From Flavobacterium cauense R2A-7 (lineage in GTDB: Bacteria; Bacteroidota; Bacteroidia; Flavobacteriales; Flavobacteriaceae): a stretch of DNA of 64,000 nucleotides. Positions 17,001-24,366 of the stretch are shown piece by piece; position 1 is the stretch's first letter, and every line of letters begins with the position of its first letter. Both the position numbers and the translations under genes were made by a program. The notes under the pieces are model-generated. The model saw nothing but the letters and a program-made list of their open reading frames with translations, did no database searches and was not told the origin of the DNA. The stretch is taken from NCBI RefSeq assembly GCF_000498475.1, contig NZ_AVBI01000001.1:524001-588000 (forward strand). Reading direction: 5' to 3'.

Positions 17001-17398
17001 AAGTTTTAGAAATTTATAAAGAACAACAGCGTCTTCGCGAAGCATTGCAAAAAGCAATGGATAAAGAAGGTGTTGGTGGTATGGGTCAGAATGCGGCCAA
17101 AGAGATGCAGGATATTGAAAAGCAGTTATTAAACAAAGGCTTTAAAAATGAAACCATGCAAAAAATGCTGAATCTGAAACATGAGTTATTGAAATTAGAC
17201 AAAGCGATTCAGCAGCAAGGAGAGGAAAACAAGCGACAATCGCAAACCAATACTAAAGCGTTTAATACTCAGGCTGCTCCGTTACCGGCTGCTTTAAAAG
17301 AATATTTAAACAGTATTGAAATTTTAAACCGACAAAGCTTACCTTTGCGCCCTAATTTTAATCAAAAGGTGCAAACCTATTTCAAGAGCCATGATTAG
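14090..17398 (+). CDS. DUF4175 family membrane/coiled-coil protein
   Basis: About 1100 residues. Two transmembrane helices lie near the N-terminus (about residues 25-80) and a third at about 153-172. A beta-rich Ig-like periplasmic region follows (about 180-480), then a very long Lys/Glu-rich coiled coil (about 490-800) and a Gln/Met/Gly/Lys low-complexity segment (MQMQMQMEMQGQGHGKG and following, about 885-985). The architecture is that of DUF4175 proteins of Bacteroidota; function is unknown. No ATG is available near the N-terminus. I chose the TTG at 14090 (protein beginning with LENKN read as Met) over the TTG at 14033, whose extra residues look non-coding. The last 8 bp overlap ybeY, so the two are probably co-transcribed. 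Confidence 0.8.
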   Translation: MENKNLIFQKLEAFIKKFYTNELLKGSLLFIGLGLLYFMFTLLVEYFLWLSSTGRTFLFWLFISVELFLLFRFILFPVFKLFKLQKGIDYTEASKIIGNHFSEVSDKLTNFLQLHDQSNPSELVLASIDQKAKNLHPIPFGNAINFKKNLKFLPYAIVPLLVLLLFFISGNSAMITQSLDRVVHFQKQYAPPAPFEFQILNPTLVSEQGKDFLLQVKTNGKVVPENAMILIGTESYYLETVKPGVFQYKFEKPLANISFQLKANAVASNPYELNVVAVPTIANFEMEVHFPSYLNRKPEVIQGTGNALVPEGSKITWKVNALATNDVQWKSDGQIFSLHRDATHFSLVKNINQNTEYQIFTSNANVKNHEKLQYQITTIKDQFPTINVQQAPDSLKLKNAMILGQVSDDYGLTKLQVVFYPKEKPNAIRRGNLSVTKNTFDQFVYNFPAGLTIDKGVEYDYYFEIFDNDALHNFKSTKSAVFSHRELTESEQQEEMLQNQNSNINSLEKSIKNQDKQLSELDKLQKLGKEKTNLDFKDQKKMKDFINRQQQQDEMMKEFSKKLEENLEQFQPEKKDEFKEELLKRLDKNEKEIEKNEKLLKELEELTNKLKEEELFEKVDKLKQNTKDQTKSLEQLVELTKRFYVEKKAEQIANKLEELSKKEDKLSDSKENDAKEQNDINKEFDKIQEQLNDLEKENKELKAPMDIPNDKKEQQNIEEDLKKASEELQKQNQSKAKPKQKSAAKKMQEMSQKMMQSMDLGGMDQLEEDVKVLRQILDNLLAFSFSQEDLMRDFKSNSTRTLGFNKLLKKQQDLKNQFKHVDDSLFSLSLRNPKITEIITKEVGNVQYNVDKSIDNLVENNIGKGVSHQQYTVAAANKLADFLSDAMNQMQMQMQMEMQGQGHGKGKPKPGQGQGGMQLKDIIQKQEGLAQKMQKGMQKGQKPGEGKPDKNGQKGGSEGEGGQDGEGNAGEVLEIYKEQQRLREALQKAMDKEGVGGMGQNAAKEMQDIEKQLLNKGFKNETMQKMLNLKHELLKLDKAIQQQGEENKRQSQTNTKAFNTQAAPLPAALKEYLNSIEILNRQSLPLRPNFNQKVQTYFKSHD

Positions 17399-17810
17399 TT
17401 TTAATTACGAAAACGATTTTCAACTTGAAAATGAATCTTTATACGAAGATTGGATTTCCCGTGTTATTGCCTCAGAGAACAAAGAAGAAGGAGAGCTAAG
17501 TTATATCTTTTGTGATGATGAATATCTTCATAAAATCAACGTAGAATACCTTAATCACGATGATTTGACTGATATTATCAGTTTTGATTATTCTGAAGGA
17601 AATGTATTACATGGTGATATTTTTATTTCTATTGAACGAGTTCAGGATAATGCCAATGATTTTAAGGTTCCCTTTGAAGAAGAGCTGAAGAGAGTCATTA
17701 TTCATGGGATATTGCACTACTGCGGATATAAAGATAAATCCGATTCAGATGCCGCCATCATGCGCGCTAAAGAAGAAGAAAAAATTTTATTGTTCCACGT
17801 GGAACAATAA
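17391..17810 (+). CDS. ybeY: Endoribonuclease YbeY (16S rRNA maturation)
   Basis: 139-residue metal-dependent RNase involved in 16S rRNA 3'-end maturation and ribosome quality control. The beta-strand segment LTDIISFDYSEG and the metal motif HGILHYCGYKDKSD are present. In the canonical HGxLHLxGYDH the third ligand is His, but here that position is Asp, a substitution I associate with Bacteroidota YbeY. The ATG overlaps the end of the DUF4175 gene by 8 bp. The last six codons (LFHVEQ-stop) coincide with a perfect parS-like palindrome (17791-17806), so the coding end also serves as a probable protein-binding site. Confidence 0.93.
   Translation: MISFNYENDFQLENESLYEDWISRVIASENKEEGELSYIFCDDEYLHKINVEYLNHDDLTDIISFDYSEGNVLHGDIFISIERVQDNANDFKVPFEEELKRVIIHGILHYCGYKDKSDSDAAIMRAKEEEKILLFHVEQ
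17791..17806. promoter_or_regulatory. parS-like site 1
   Basis: TGTTCCACGTGGAACA is a perfect 16-bp palindrome, identical to the Pseudomonas-type ParB binding site as I know it. It sits inside the final codons of ybeY. Confidence 0.85.
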
Positions 17811-17843
17811 ATACATTATAAAATTAATTTCGAAACAGTAAAA

Positions 17844-17859
17844 TGTTTCACGTGGAACA
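17844..17859. promoter_or_regulatory. parS-like site 2
   Basis: TGTTTCACGTGGAACA differs from site 1 at one base and directly abuts the mnmG ATG (17860). ParB binding here could affect mnmG expression. Confidence 0.85.
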
Positions 17860-19737
17860 ATGAGTTTATTTCAAGAGGTATATGATGTAATTGTGGTGGG
17901 TGCCGGTCATGCCGGTTCTGAAGCTGCGGCTGCAGCTGCAAACATGGGTTCCAAAACCCTGTTGGTTACGATGAGTTTGCAGAACATTGCACAAATGTCG
18001 TGCAATCCTGCCATGGGTGGAATTGCAAAAGGACAAATCGTTCGTGAGATTGATGCGTTGGGTGGGTATTCCGGAATTGTATCGGATAAAACGGCCATCC
18101 AATTCAAGATGTTGAACAAATCGAAGGGCCCAGCCATGTGGTCGCCACGTGTGCAATCGGATCGTATGCGTTTTGCCGAAGAATGGCGCTTGATGTTGGA
18201 ACAAACTCCAAATCTTGATTTTTACCAGGAAATGGTAGCCGGAATTTTAACAGAGAATGGAAAAATCACCGGAATCCGTACTTCGCTTGGAATTGAAATC
18301 AAAGCCAAAACAGTAGTATTGACCAATGGAACTTTTTTAAACGGATTGATTCATATTGGGGATAAACAATTTGGTGGGGGTAGAGCAGGTGAGAGTGCTG
18401 CCTACGGAATTACCGAAGATTTGGTGAAATTAGGTTTCGAAGCCGGTCGAATGAAAACCGGAACACCGCCACGTGTGGATGGTCGTTCGTTGGATTATTC
18501 CAAAATGATTCCGCAACCGGGTGATGTCAACCCTGATAAATTTTCGTATTTAGAAAGGATTAAACCTTTAACTGTACAGAAGGATTGTCATATGACTTAT
18601 ACTTCGGAATTGGTACATGATTTATTACGCGAAGGTTTCGATCGTTCGCCGATGTTTAACGGAAGAATCAAAAGTTTGGGTCCGCGGTATTGCCCATCCA
18701 TTGAAGATAAAATCAATCGCTTTGCCGATAAAGACCGTCATCAATTATTTGTAGAACCGGAAGGTTGGAATACGGTGGAAGTGTATGTGAATGGTTTTTC
18801 AACTTCTTTACCGGAGGAGGTACAGTTTAAAGCGTTGCGTTCGGTAGCCGGTTTCGAAAATGTGAAATTCTTCCGTGCGGGTTATGCCATCGAATACGAT
18901 TATTTTCCACCAACGCAATTGAAACATACTTTAGAAACAAAATTAGTTGAAGGGTTGTATTTTGCCGGACAGATTAACGGAACCACCGGTTATGAAGAAG
19001 CGGCTTCCCAAGGATTGATGGCCGGAATCAATGCGGCGTTAAAAGCACAAGAACGCGATCCGTTTATTTTAAAACGCAATGAAGCTTATATTGGAGTGTT
19101 GATTGACGACTTAATTACGAAAGGCACCGAAGAACCGTACCGTATGTTTACGTCCCGTGCCGAATACCGAACGTTATTGCGTCAGGATAATGCCGACGAT
19201 CGTTTAACGCCAATGTCACACGCGATAGGTTTGGCCAGCGACGAACGTTTGCGAAGAATGGAAAAGAAACGGGAGCAATCGGATGCGTTTGTAAACTTCT
19301 TTAAAGAAACGAGTTTAAAACCGGAAGAAGCGAATCCTATTTTAGAAAGCAAAGGATCCGCTCCGATGAGTCAGCCCGATAAAATGTTTAAAGTTTTTTC
19401 CCGACCACAAGTGGATTTGGAAGATTTTGTGAAATTTCAAAAAGTAGCCGATTATATAGCGGAACACGATTTGGATCGGGAAGTGGTCGAACAAGCTGAA
19501 ATTTTAGTAAAATATTCGGGCTATATTGAAAAAGAAAAAAACAATGCCGATAAATTAAACCGCCTGGAAGATTTAAAAATTCACGCCGATTTTGATTACG
19601 ATACCGTTAAATCGATTTCGCATGAAGCCCGCGAGAAACTAAAAAAAATTCGTCCGGCAACCATTTCGCAAGCGTCGCGAATCAGTGGCGTTTCTCCAGC
19701 GGACATTTCCATTCTTTTGATTCACATGGGAAGATAA
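17860..19737 (+). CDS. mnmG: tRNA U34 carboxymethylaminomethyl-modifying enzyme MnmG (GidA)
   Basis: 625-residue FAD-dependent enzyme that works with MnmE to form cmnm5U at the tRNA wobble position. The N-terminal dinucleotide fold is VIVVGAGHAGSEAA (about residues 10-24). Further signature blocks are GGGRAGESAAYGIT, the KTGTPPRVDGRSLDYS segment, and a C-terminal helical MnmE-binding domain ending in SGVSPADISILLIHM. The length is standard. The ATG immediately follows a parS-like site, leaving almost no ordinary leader. mnmG/gidA is classically near the replication origin in many bacteria, consistent with the candidate oriC 4 kb upstream. Confidence 0.97.
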   Translation: MSLFQEVYDVIVVGAGHAGSEAAAAAANMGSKTLLVTMSLQNIAQMSCNPAMGGIAKGQIVREIDALGGYSGIVSDKTAIQFKMLNKSKGPAMWSPRVQSDRMRFAEEWRLMLEQTPNLDFYQEMVAGILTENGKITGIRTSLGIEIKAKTVVLTNGTFLNGLIHIGDKQFGGGRAGESAAYGITEDLVKLGFEAGRMKTGTPPRVDGRSLDYSKMIPQPGDVNPDKFSYLERIKPLTVQKDCHMTYTSELVHDLLREGFDRSPMFNGRIKSLGPRYCPSIEDKINRFADKDRHQLFVEPEGWNTVEVYVNGFSTSLPEEVQFKALRSVAGFENVKFFRAGYAIEYDYFPPTQLKHTLETKLVEGLYFAGQINGTTGYEEAASQGLMAGINAALKAQERDPFILKRNEAYIGVLIDDLITKGTEEPYRMFTSRAEYRTLLRQDNADDRLTPMSHAIGLASDERLRRMEKKREQSDAFVNFFKETSLKPEEANPILESKGSAPMSQPDKMFKVFSRPQVDLEDFVKFQKVADYIAEHDLDREVVEQAEILVKYSGYIEKEKNNADKLNRLEDLKIHADFDYDTVKSISHEAREKLKKIRPATISQASRISGVSPADISILLIHMGR

Positions 19738-19740
19738 TAA

Positions 19741-19810
19741 CAGTAGACAGTATTCAGTGATCAGTTAAAGTATGTTAACTAATTACTGAACACTGATTAC
19801 TGAACACTAA
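19741..19810. repeat. Heptad-period inverted element A
   Basis: Ten consecutive 7-nt units in perfect phase. Units 1-4 are CAGTNNN (CAGTAGA, CAGTATT, CAGTGAT, CAGTTAA), units 5-6 are the centre, and units 7-10 follow the complementary NNACTGA pattern (TTACTGA, ACACTGA, TTACTGA, ACACTAA). The arms 19749-19765 and 19792-19808 can pair over 17 nt with one mismatch and one G-U. It lies between mnmG and parS-like site 3. Confidence 0.8.
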
Positions 19811-19813
19811 ATT

Positions 19814-19829
19814 TGTTCCACGTGAAACT
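19814..19829. promoter_or_regulatory. parS-like site 3
   Basis: TGTTCCACGTGAAACT differs from the palindromic ParB site consensus only at its last base. It sits 4 bp after heptad element A. Confidence 0.75.
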
Positions 19830-19883
19830 ACTTCGGGAACGCTCGTCAATAAAGAAAAGCTTAAAAATATTTTAAAATAAAAA

Positions 19884-20738
19884 ATGAATTTTTCAGAACA
19901 AAACGTTTTTATTACCGTTACCGATCATTCCGTTTCCGGAGAAACATTCAAGCTGCTTTTGGATTCGGAGTTGCAATTGTTGAAAACGCATCCGCAACCT
20001 TCGTTGGAAAATCTTCCGAAGTATTATGAAAGCGACGATTATATTTCGCATACCGATGGCAAACGTTCGTTGTTCGAAAAAGTGTATCATTTTATCAAAC
20101 GAAAAGCAATCCGCGAAAAAGTAAGTCTGATTACAAAACTTCAACCGCAAAAAGGAATGCTTTTGGATATTGGTGCCGGAACGGGTGATTTTCTTCAGGA
20201 AGCCAACAATCAAAATTGGAACTGTACCGGAATTGAACCGAGTGAAAAAGCAAAAAGCATTGCGATTACCAAAGGAGTTTCGTTTGCTGCCGATTTAGCT
20301 TCGTTGGAAAGTTATTCTTTTGATGTGATTACCATGTGGCATGTATTGGAACACGTACCGGATTTGGAACAACAAATTCTGGAATTAAAACGTTTATTGA
20401 AACCTAGTGGAGCTATTGTAATTGCGGTTCCAAATTATAAATCGTTCGACGCGCAACATTATGGAAAATTTTGGGCGGCGTATGATGTTCCCAGACACCT
20501 TTGGCATTTTTCAAAAATTGCGATCGAAAAATTATTTGCAAGAGAAAATATGAAACTGATAAAAATCCTTCCGATGGTTTTTGACAGTTTTTACGTTTCC
20601 CTTTTATCCGAAAAATACAAAACCGGAAAAATGAATTTTATCAATGGTTTTTTTATCGGATTGCAATCCAATATAAAAGCAAAGCAAAATTTTGAGTATT
20701 CTTCGCATATTTATGTCATAAAAAACAATAAAAACTAA
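19884..20738 (+). CDS. Class I SAM-dependent methyltransferase
   Basis: 284-residue protein with a Rossmann-type methyltransferase domain. Motif I is LLDIGAGTGDFLQEA (about residues 93-107), the acidic post-I position is in CTGIEPSEKA, motif IV is DVITMWHVLEHVPD, and a C-terminal half begins at about 190. The WHVLEHVPD block and the PNYKS..HYGKFW..YDVPRHLWHF pattern are typical of methyltransferase type 11/'UbiG-like' proteins acting on small molecules or glycans. The acceptor is unknown. A single gene downstream of mnmG, separated from it by the heptad element and a parS-like site. Confidence 0.87.
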   Translation: MNFSEQNVFITVTDHSVSGETFKLLLDSELQLLKTHPQPSLENLPKYYESDDYISHTDGKRSLFEKVYHFIKRKAIREKVSLITKLQPQKGMLLDIGAGTGDFLQEANNQNWNCTGIEPSEKAKSIAITKGVSFAADLASLESYSFDVITMWHVLEHVPDLEQQILELKRLLKPSGAIVIAVPNYKSFDAQHYGKFWAAYDVPRHLWHFSKIAIEKLFARENMKLIKILPMVFDSFYVSLLSEKYKTGKMNFINGFFIGLQSNIKAKQNFEYSSHIYVIKNNKN

Positions 20739-20986
20739 AATAAAGCTCAATTTTAAACGTTCTAAAGCTTTAAAGTCCGAATTATTGCTAAATTTTTTAA
20801 AGTGTCTTAAATCGCTTTTAATGAATTTATTTTTAATAAAGGTGAGTTATGTATAATTTTAAAACGATAAATTAAATTTATAACAGAGATTTTTCCGAAT
20901 AATAACGATTTTAAATACGAAATTTGTCATCTTTGGTACTTTCAAACGAATTGTTACTTTTACAAAAAATTAAACGCATACAAAAA
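20739..20986. other. AT-rich intergenic region
   Basis: 248 bp without an ORF or RNA I can support. It presumably carries the promoter of the OmpH-like gene, where CATCTTTG near 20925-20935 is a weak match to the -7 box. Confidence 0.4.
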
Positions 20987-21559
20987 ATGAAAAAACTGAT
21001 GTTACTTTCGATTGCCGCCTTGGCAATTATTTCTTGTAATAAAGAAACTTCCGCTCCGGAAAAAATGAAAACCGCTTATGTAGATACTTCTAAATTATTG
21101 GAAGAAAATACCGAAGCCAAAGATATTGAAGACAAATACAAAGTAAAATCAGAAGAAATGGGCCGCGAATTGCGTGGGGAAGCCAGCCGTTTTCAAAGTG
21201 AAGCAGCAGCTTTCCAGCAAAATGCGCAGTTAAAAGGACAGGCTTGGGCACAAGCAAAAGGAGCAGAATTGCAAAAAAGAGAGCAGGAGTTAAGTATGAA
21301 GCAACAAGCTATGTTACAAACCTTGCAGCAGCAAAGTGGTAAAGAAATGGACAGTTTGATCAAAAGAATCAAAACCCACATCAAAGACTACGGTAAGAAA
21401 AACGGTTACGATTATATTTATGGGACCGGAGATGCGGCGACCGTATTATATGCTAAAGATGCTTATGATATCACTGCTGAAATCGCCAAAGAAATCAACG
21501 AACAGTACAAAGGCACCGCTAAGAAAGAAGAGGAGCCTAAAACCGAAGAAAAAAAATAA
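20987..21559 (+). CDS. OmpH/Skp-family periplasmic lipoprotein
   Basis: 190-residue OmpH (Skp-like) chaperone. The N-terminus MKKLMLLSIAALAIISC-NKE is a lipoprotein signal with the lipid-modified Cys at residue 17. A Skp-type head strand (TAYVDTSKLLEEN) is followed by a Gln/Ala/Glu-rich long coiled coil (about 50-130) and a return segment (YGKKNGYDYIYGTGDAATVLYA), then an acidic Lys/Glu tail. Skp proteins guard unfolded outer-membrane proteins in the periplasm; lipid anchoring is a variation seen in Bacteroidota. The frame is open to 20924, but only the ATG at 20987 gives a lipoprotein signal. A terminator follows. Confidence 0.88.
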   Translation: MKKLMLLSIAALAIISCNKETSAPEKMKTAYVDTSKLLEENTEAKDIEDKYKVKSEEMGRELRGEASRFQSEAAAFQQNAQLKGQAWAQAKGAELQKREQELSMKQQAMLQTLQQQSGKEMDSLIKRIKTHIKDYGKKNGYDYIYGTGDAATVLYAKDAYDITAEIAKEINEQYKGTAKKEEEPKTEEKK

Positions 21560-21563
21560 TCTG

Positions 21564-21591
21564 AAAGCCTTCCAAAACGGGAGGCTTTTTT
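21564..21591 (+). terminator. Intrinsic terminator after the OmpH-like gene
   Basis: 10-bp stem AAAGCCTTCC / GGGAGGCTTT (one G-U) with a 5-nt loop and a T run. Confidence 0.85.
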
Positions 21592-21644
21592 ATTTGTACC
21601 CGTTTGTCTTTTTTAGTATTTTCACGTTTTAAAATATACGCCAT

Positions 21645-23918
21645 ATGGAACAATTATCCGCCGCCGCAACCTATACCTTGCGGTTTATCAATCAAACCAA
21701 CCGCTCCATTTTTCTTACCGGTAAAGCCGGTACCGGAAAAACCACTTTATTACGAGAAATCATTGCGACCACTCATAAAAACACTGTGGTGGTGGCACCT
21801 ACCGGAATTGCAGCCCTTAACGCCGGTGGTGTAACGATTCATTCGATGTTTCAGTTGCCTTTTGCCGCCTTTATCCCTGATAATAAAGAACTTCCGTACT
21901 TTTCAGAAAGCGTGAAATTCGAAAATCAGGATTCTTTGCGCCGTCATTTTCAGATGAACGCTACCAAACGGGCCGTCATCCGTAATATGGAATTACTGGT
22001 GATTGACGAAGTGAGTATGCTGCGCGCCGATGTATTGGATGCGATGGATTTCATGATGCGGAAAGTACGCCGTAACGAACGTGCTTTCGGTGGGGTACAG
22101 GTTTTATATATAGGAGATTTATTACAATTACCACCTGTTGTTAAAAACGAAGAATGGCAAATGCTTCAGAAATACTACCGCGGCATGTTCTTTTTCCATT
22201 CGCATGTCATCCAGCAGTATCCGCCCTTGTATATTGAATTGGATAAAATTTTCCGTCAGACTGACAATCAGTTTATTTCGGTGTTGAACAATTTGCGAAA
22301 TAACCGAATTACAACGGAAGATTTACAGGTTTTAAATCAATTTGTCAAACCCGATTTTGATGTTAAAGCCAACAAAGGGTACATCATTTTAACCACACAT
22401 AATGCCAAAGCCGATACGATTAACTCGGATGCTTTGCGGGAACTTAGCGGAAAACAATACACGTACCAACCCGAAATTGTCGATGATTTTCCGGAGAAGA
22501 TTTATCCGGTAGATCCAAGTCTTCAGCTGAAAGTCGGCGCCCAAATCATGTTCATCAAAAACGATCTGTCGTTTGAAAAGCAGTTTTTCAACGGAAAAAT
22601 GGGGATTATCAAATCGCTTTCCGACAATGAAATTCTCGTTCACTTTCCCGAAGAAAACAAAACCATCGAAGTGGAACGCTATGAATGGCAGAACATTAGG
22701 TATAAATTAAACGAAAATACCAAGGAAATCGAAGAGGAGCTTTTGGGTACGTTTACGCATTTTCCAATCAAACTGGCTTGGGCGATAACGGTTCATAAGA
22801 GTCAAGGACTTACGTTCGACCGCGCTATTTTGGATGTATCACGTGTTTTTGCGCCGGGGCAAGCCTATGTGGCTCTTTCGCGTTTGCGTTCGTTAAACGG
22901 GCTTATTTTACTTTCGCCGCTGCAAATGAATGGCATTTCGTCCGACGAAGACGTGTTGCAATACGCTTCCAACAAAGCCAGTGAAGAAATTCTTCAGGAT
23001 TCGTTAACCATAGAAACCAAAAATTATCTCTATAATTGCCTGATTTCCAGTTTCGATTTTAAAACACTCATTCAGGAATGGCGCAATCACAGTTTCAGTT
23101 ACAACCAGGAAGCACCGAAATCACCGAAAATGAAACACCGGGATTGGGCCAAAACCAATGCGGAAAGTATAGCCGAATTGGGCGACGCTTCGGTAAAATT
23201 CCAAAGTCAGTTGTACAAACTGTTTTCGGAAAATCCTATGAATATTGAGTTTATCCAACAGCGTTGTGATGCGGCGTACTACTATTTTTTCAAAACCCTC
23301 GACCACAGCGTTGAAGAATTGCTGCTGAAAATTGAAGAAGTGAAACGGACAAAGAAAGTCAAAGCGTTTTACGACGAACTGTTGTTTTTGGAAGAACTGC
23401 AGGTTAAAACCGTTTTGCAACTGAAAAAAGTACGTTTGTTGCTGAAAATCATTTCCGAAGGCAAAGAAATATCGAAACAGAATTTACTTTCTGATGAAGC
23501 CCAACACTATAAAATCAATAAGTTGGTAATTGTGTCCCAACGTTTTAAAGAACAACATGCCGCTTTGGTGGAAGAAGACGGCGACGCTTCGTATTATGAA
23601 CCGAAAATGAAAAAGAAAAAAGAACCCAAAAAAGCCACGATAGAAGAAACGCTGGAATTGTGGAAACAAAACCTGTCCATTCACGAAATCGCGAAACAAC
23701 GCAAACTCACACCGGGTACGATTTTCAGTCATTTCACCAAACTGATCCAAATGGAAATCATCACACTTTCGGATATTTTACCCGACGACAAAATCGCTGC
23801 ATTGCGCGAAGCGTTCTATGATTTCAAAGGCGAAAGTCTGGGTGAATTAAAAGAAATTCACGGCGATAAATTTTCGTGGGATGAATTGAAGTTGTTTAAA
23901 GCCAGTCAACAAAAATAA
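21645..23918 (+). CDS. PIF1-like superfamily 1 helicase with C-terminal HTH domain
   Basis: 757-residue ATP-dependent DNA helicase of the PIF1/RecD-like SF1B group. Walker A is GKAGTGKTT (residues 26-34), Walker B is VIDEVSML, and the PIF1-type GDLLQLPPV motif follows, then motif V/VI AITVHKSQGLTFDRAILDV and AYVALSRLRSLNGL. The C-terminal about 200 residues are not helicase core. They end in a helix-turn-helix block (ETLELWKQNLSIHEIAKQRKLTPGTIFSH, about 668-696) of the 'HTH_40'/RQC-like type that also occurs on RecQ proteins. Likely roles are G-quadruplex or replication-intermediate processing, by family analogy. A single gene flanked by terminator and DoxX. Confidence 0.9.
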   Translation: MEQLSAAATYTLRFINQTNRSIFLTGKAGTGKTTLLREIIATTHKNTVVVAPTGIAALNAGGVTIHSMFQLPFAAFIPDNKELPYFSESVKFENQDSLRRHFQMNATKRAVIRNMELLVIDEVSMLRADVLDAMDFMMRKVRRNERAFGGVQVLYIGDLLQLPPVVKNEEWQMLQKYYRGMFFFHSHVIQQYPPLYIELDKIFRQTDNQFISVLNNLRNNRITTEDLQVLNQFVKPDFDVKANKGYIILTTHNAKADTINSDALRELSGKQYTYQPEIVDDFPEKIYPVDPSLQLKVGAQIMFIKNDLSFEKQFFNGKMGIIKSLSDNEILVHFPEENKTIEVERYEWQNIRYKLNENTKEIEEELLGTFTHFPIKLAWAITVHKSQGLTFDRAILDVSRVFAPGQAYVALSRLRSLNGLILLSPLQMNGISSDEDVLQYASNKASEEILQDSLTIETKNYLYNCLISSFDFKTLIQEWRNHSFSYNQEAPKSPKMKHRDWAKTNAESIAELGDASVKFQSQLYKLFSENPMNIEFIQQRCDAAYYYFFKTLDHSVEELLLKIEEVKRTKKVKAFYDELLFLEELQVKTVLQLKKVRLLLKIISEGKEISKQNLLSDEAQHYKINKLVIVSQRFKEQHAALVEEDGDASYYEPKMKKKKEPKKATIEETLELWKQNLSIHEIAKQRKLTPGTIFSHFTKLIQMEIITLSDILPDDKIAALREAFYDFKGESLGELKEIHGDKFSWDELKLFKASQQK

Positions 23919-23972
23919 AAAAAGCCGTAACGGTTGAAAATGACGACTTTTTAAGTTTTATCGGTTGAATTC

Positions 23973-24359
23973 TTATAGCCAATACACCGCCAAGATCGCC
24001 GGTATAAAATAAATTACGATTGTTCTTGCTCCGTCGTAATCTTTCGCGATACGTTGTCCGAAAAGTAAAAACAGCAACGTAATGCAAGACATCACTGCGC
24101 CGTAATGACCGATAACCGTGCTTCCGTTGGCAAAAAGCTGAATCGCTCCGGCCACACATAAAGCTCCGGCAATCACTTCGGTAATTAAAACTACGCCCAA
24201 TGCGGCTGGGACATTGTTTTTGATAAAGGTTTGGGAAAAATGCCCTTTCAGCCATTCCACGTTGCCTTTCCAGTCGGCGATTTTATCGTATCCGGATTGT
24301 AAAAAAGTGATGGCTAAAAAAGCTAAGATTAAGATGCCGAAGATTTCTGTATTTGTCAT
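23973..24359 (-). CDS. DoxX-like membrane protein
   Basis: 128-residue integral membrane protein with four hydrophobic helices (about residues 4-22, 48-72, 74-97 and 107-127). The N-terminal QSGYDKIADWKGNVEWLKGHF segment between helices 1 and 2 fits the DoxX/DoxD-like family. Members are linked to quinone/thiosulfate chemistry or oxidative stress in other organisms, but substrate specificity cannot be inferred. It lies 7 bp downstream of holB on the minus strand and is probably co-transcribed with it. Confidence 0.8.
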   Translation of the reverse strand: MTNTEIFGILILAFLAITFLQSGYDKIADWKGNVEWLKGHFSQTFIKNNVPAALGVVLITEVIAGALCVAGAIQLFANGSTVIGHYGAVMSCITLLFLLFGQRIAKDYDGARTIVIYFIPAILAVYWL

Positions 24360-24366
24360 AGTCGTG

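Noticed and set aside
19741..19810. CRISPR array interpretation of the heptad repeats
   Set aside because: Units are only 7 nt with no spacers of constant length, and no cas genes are present in the window.
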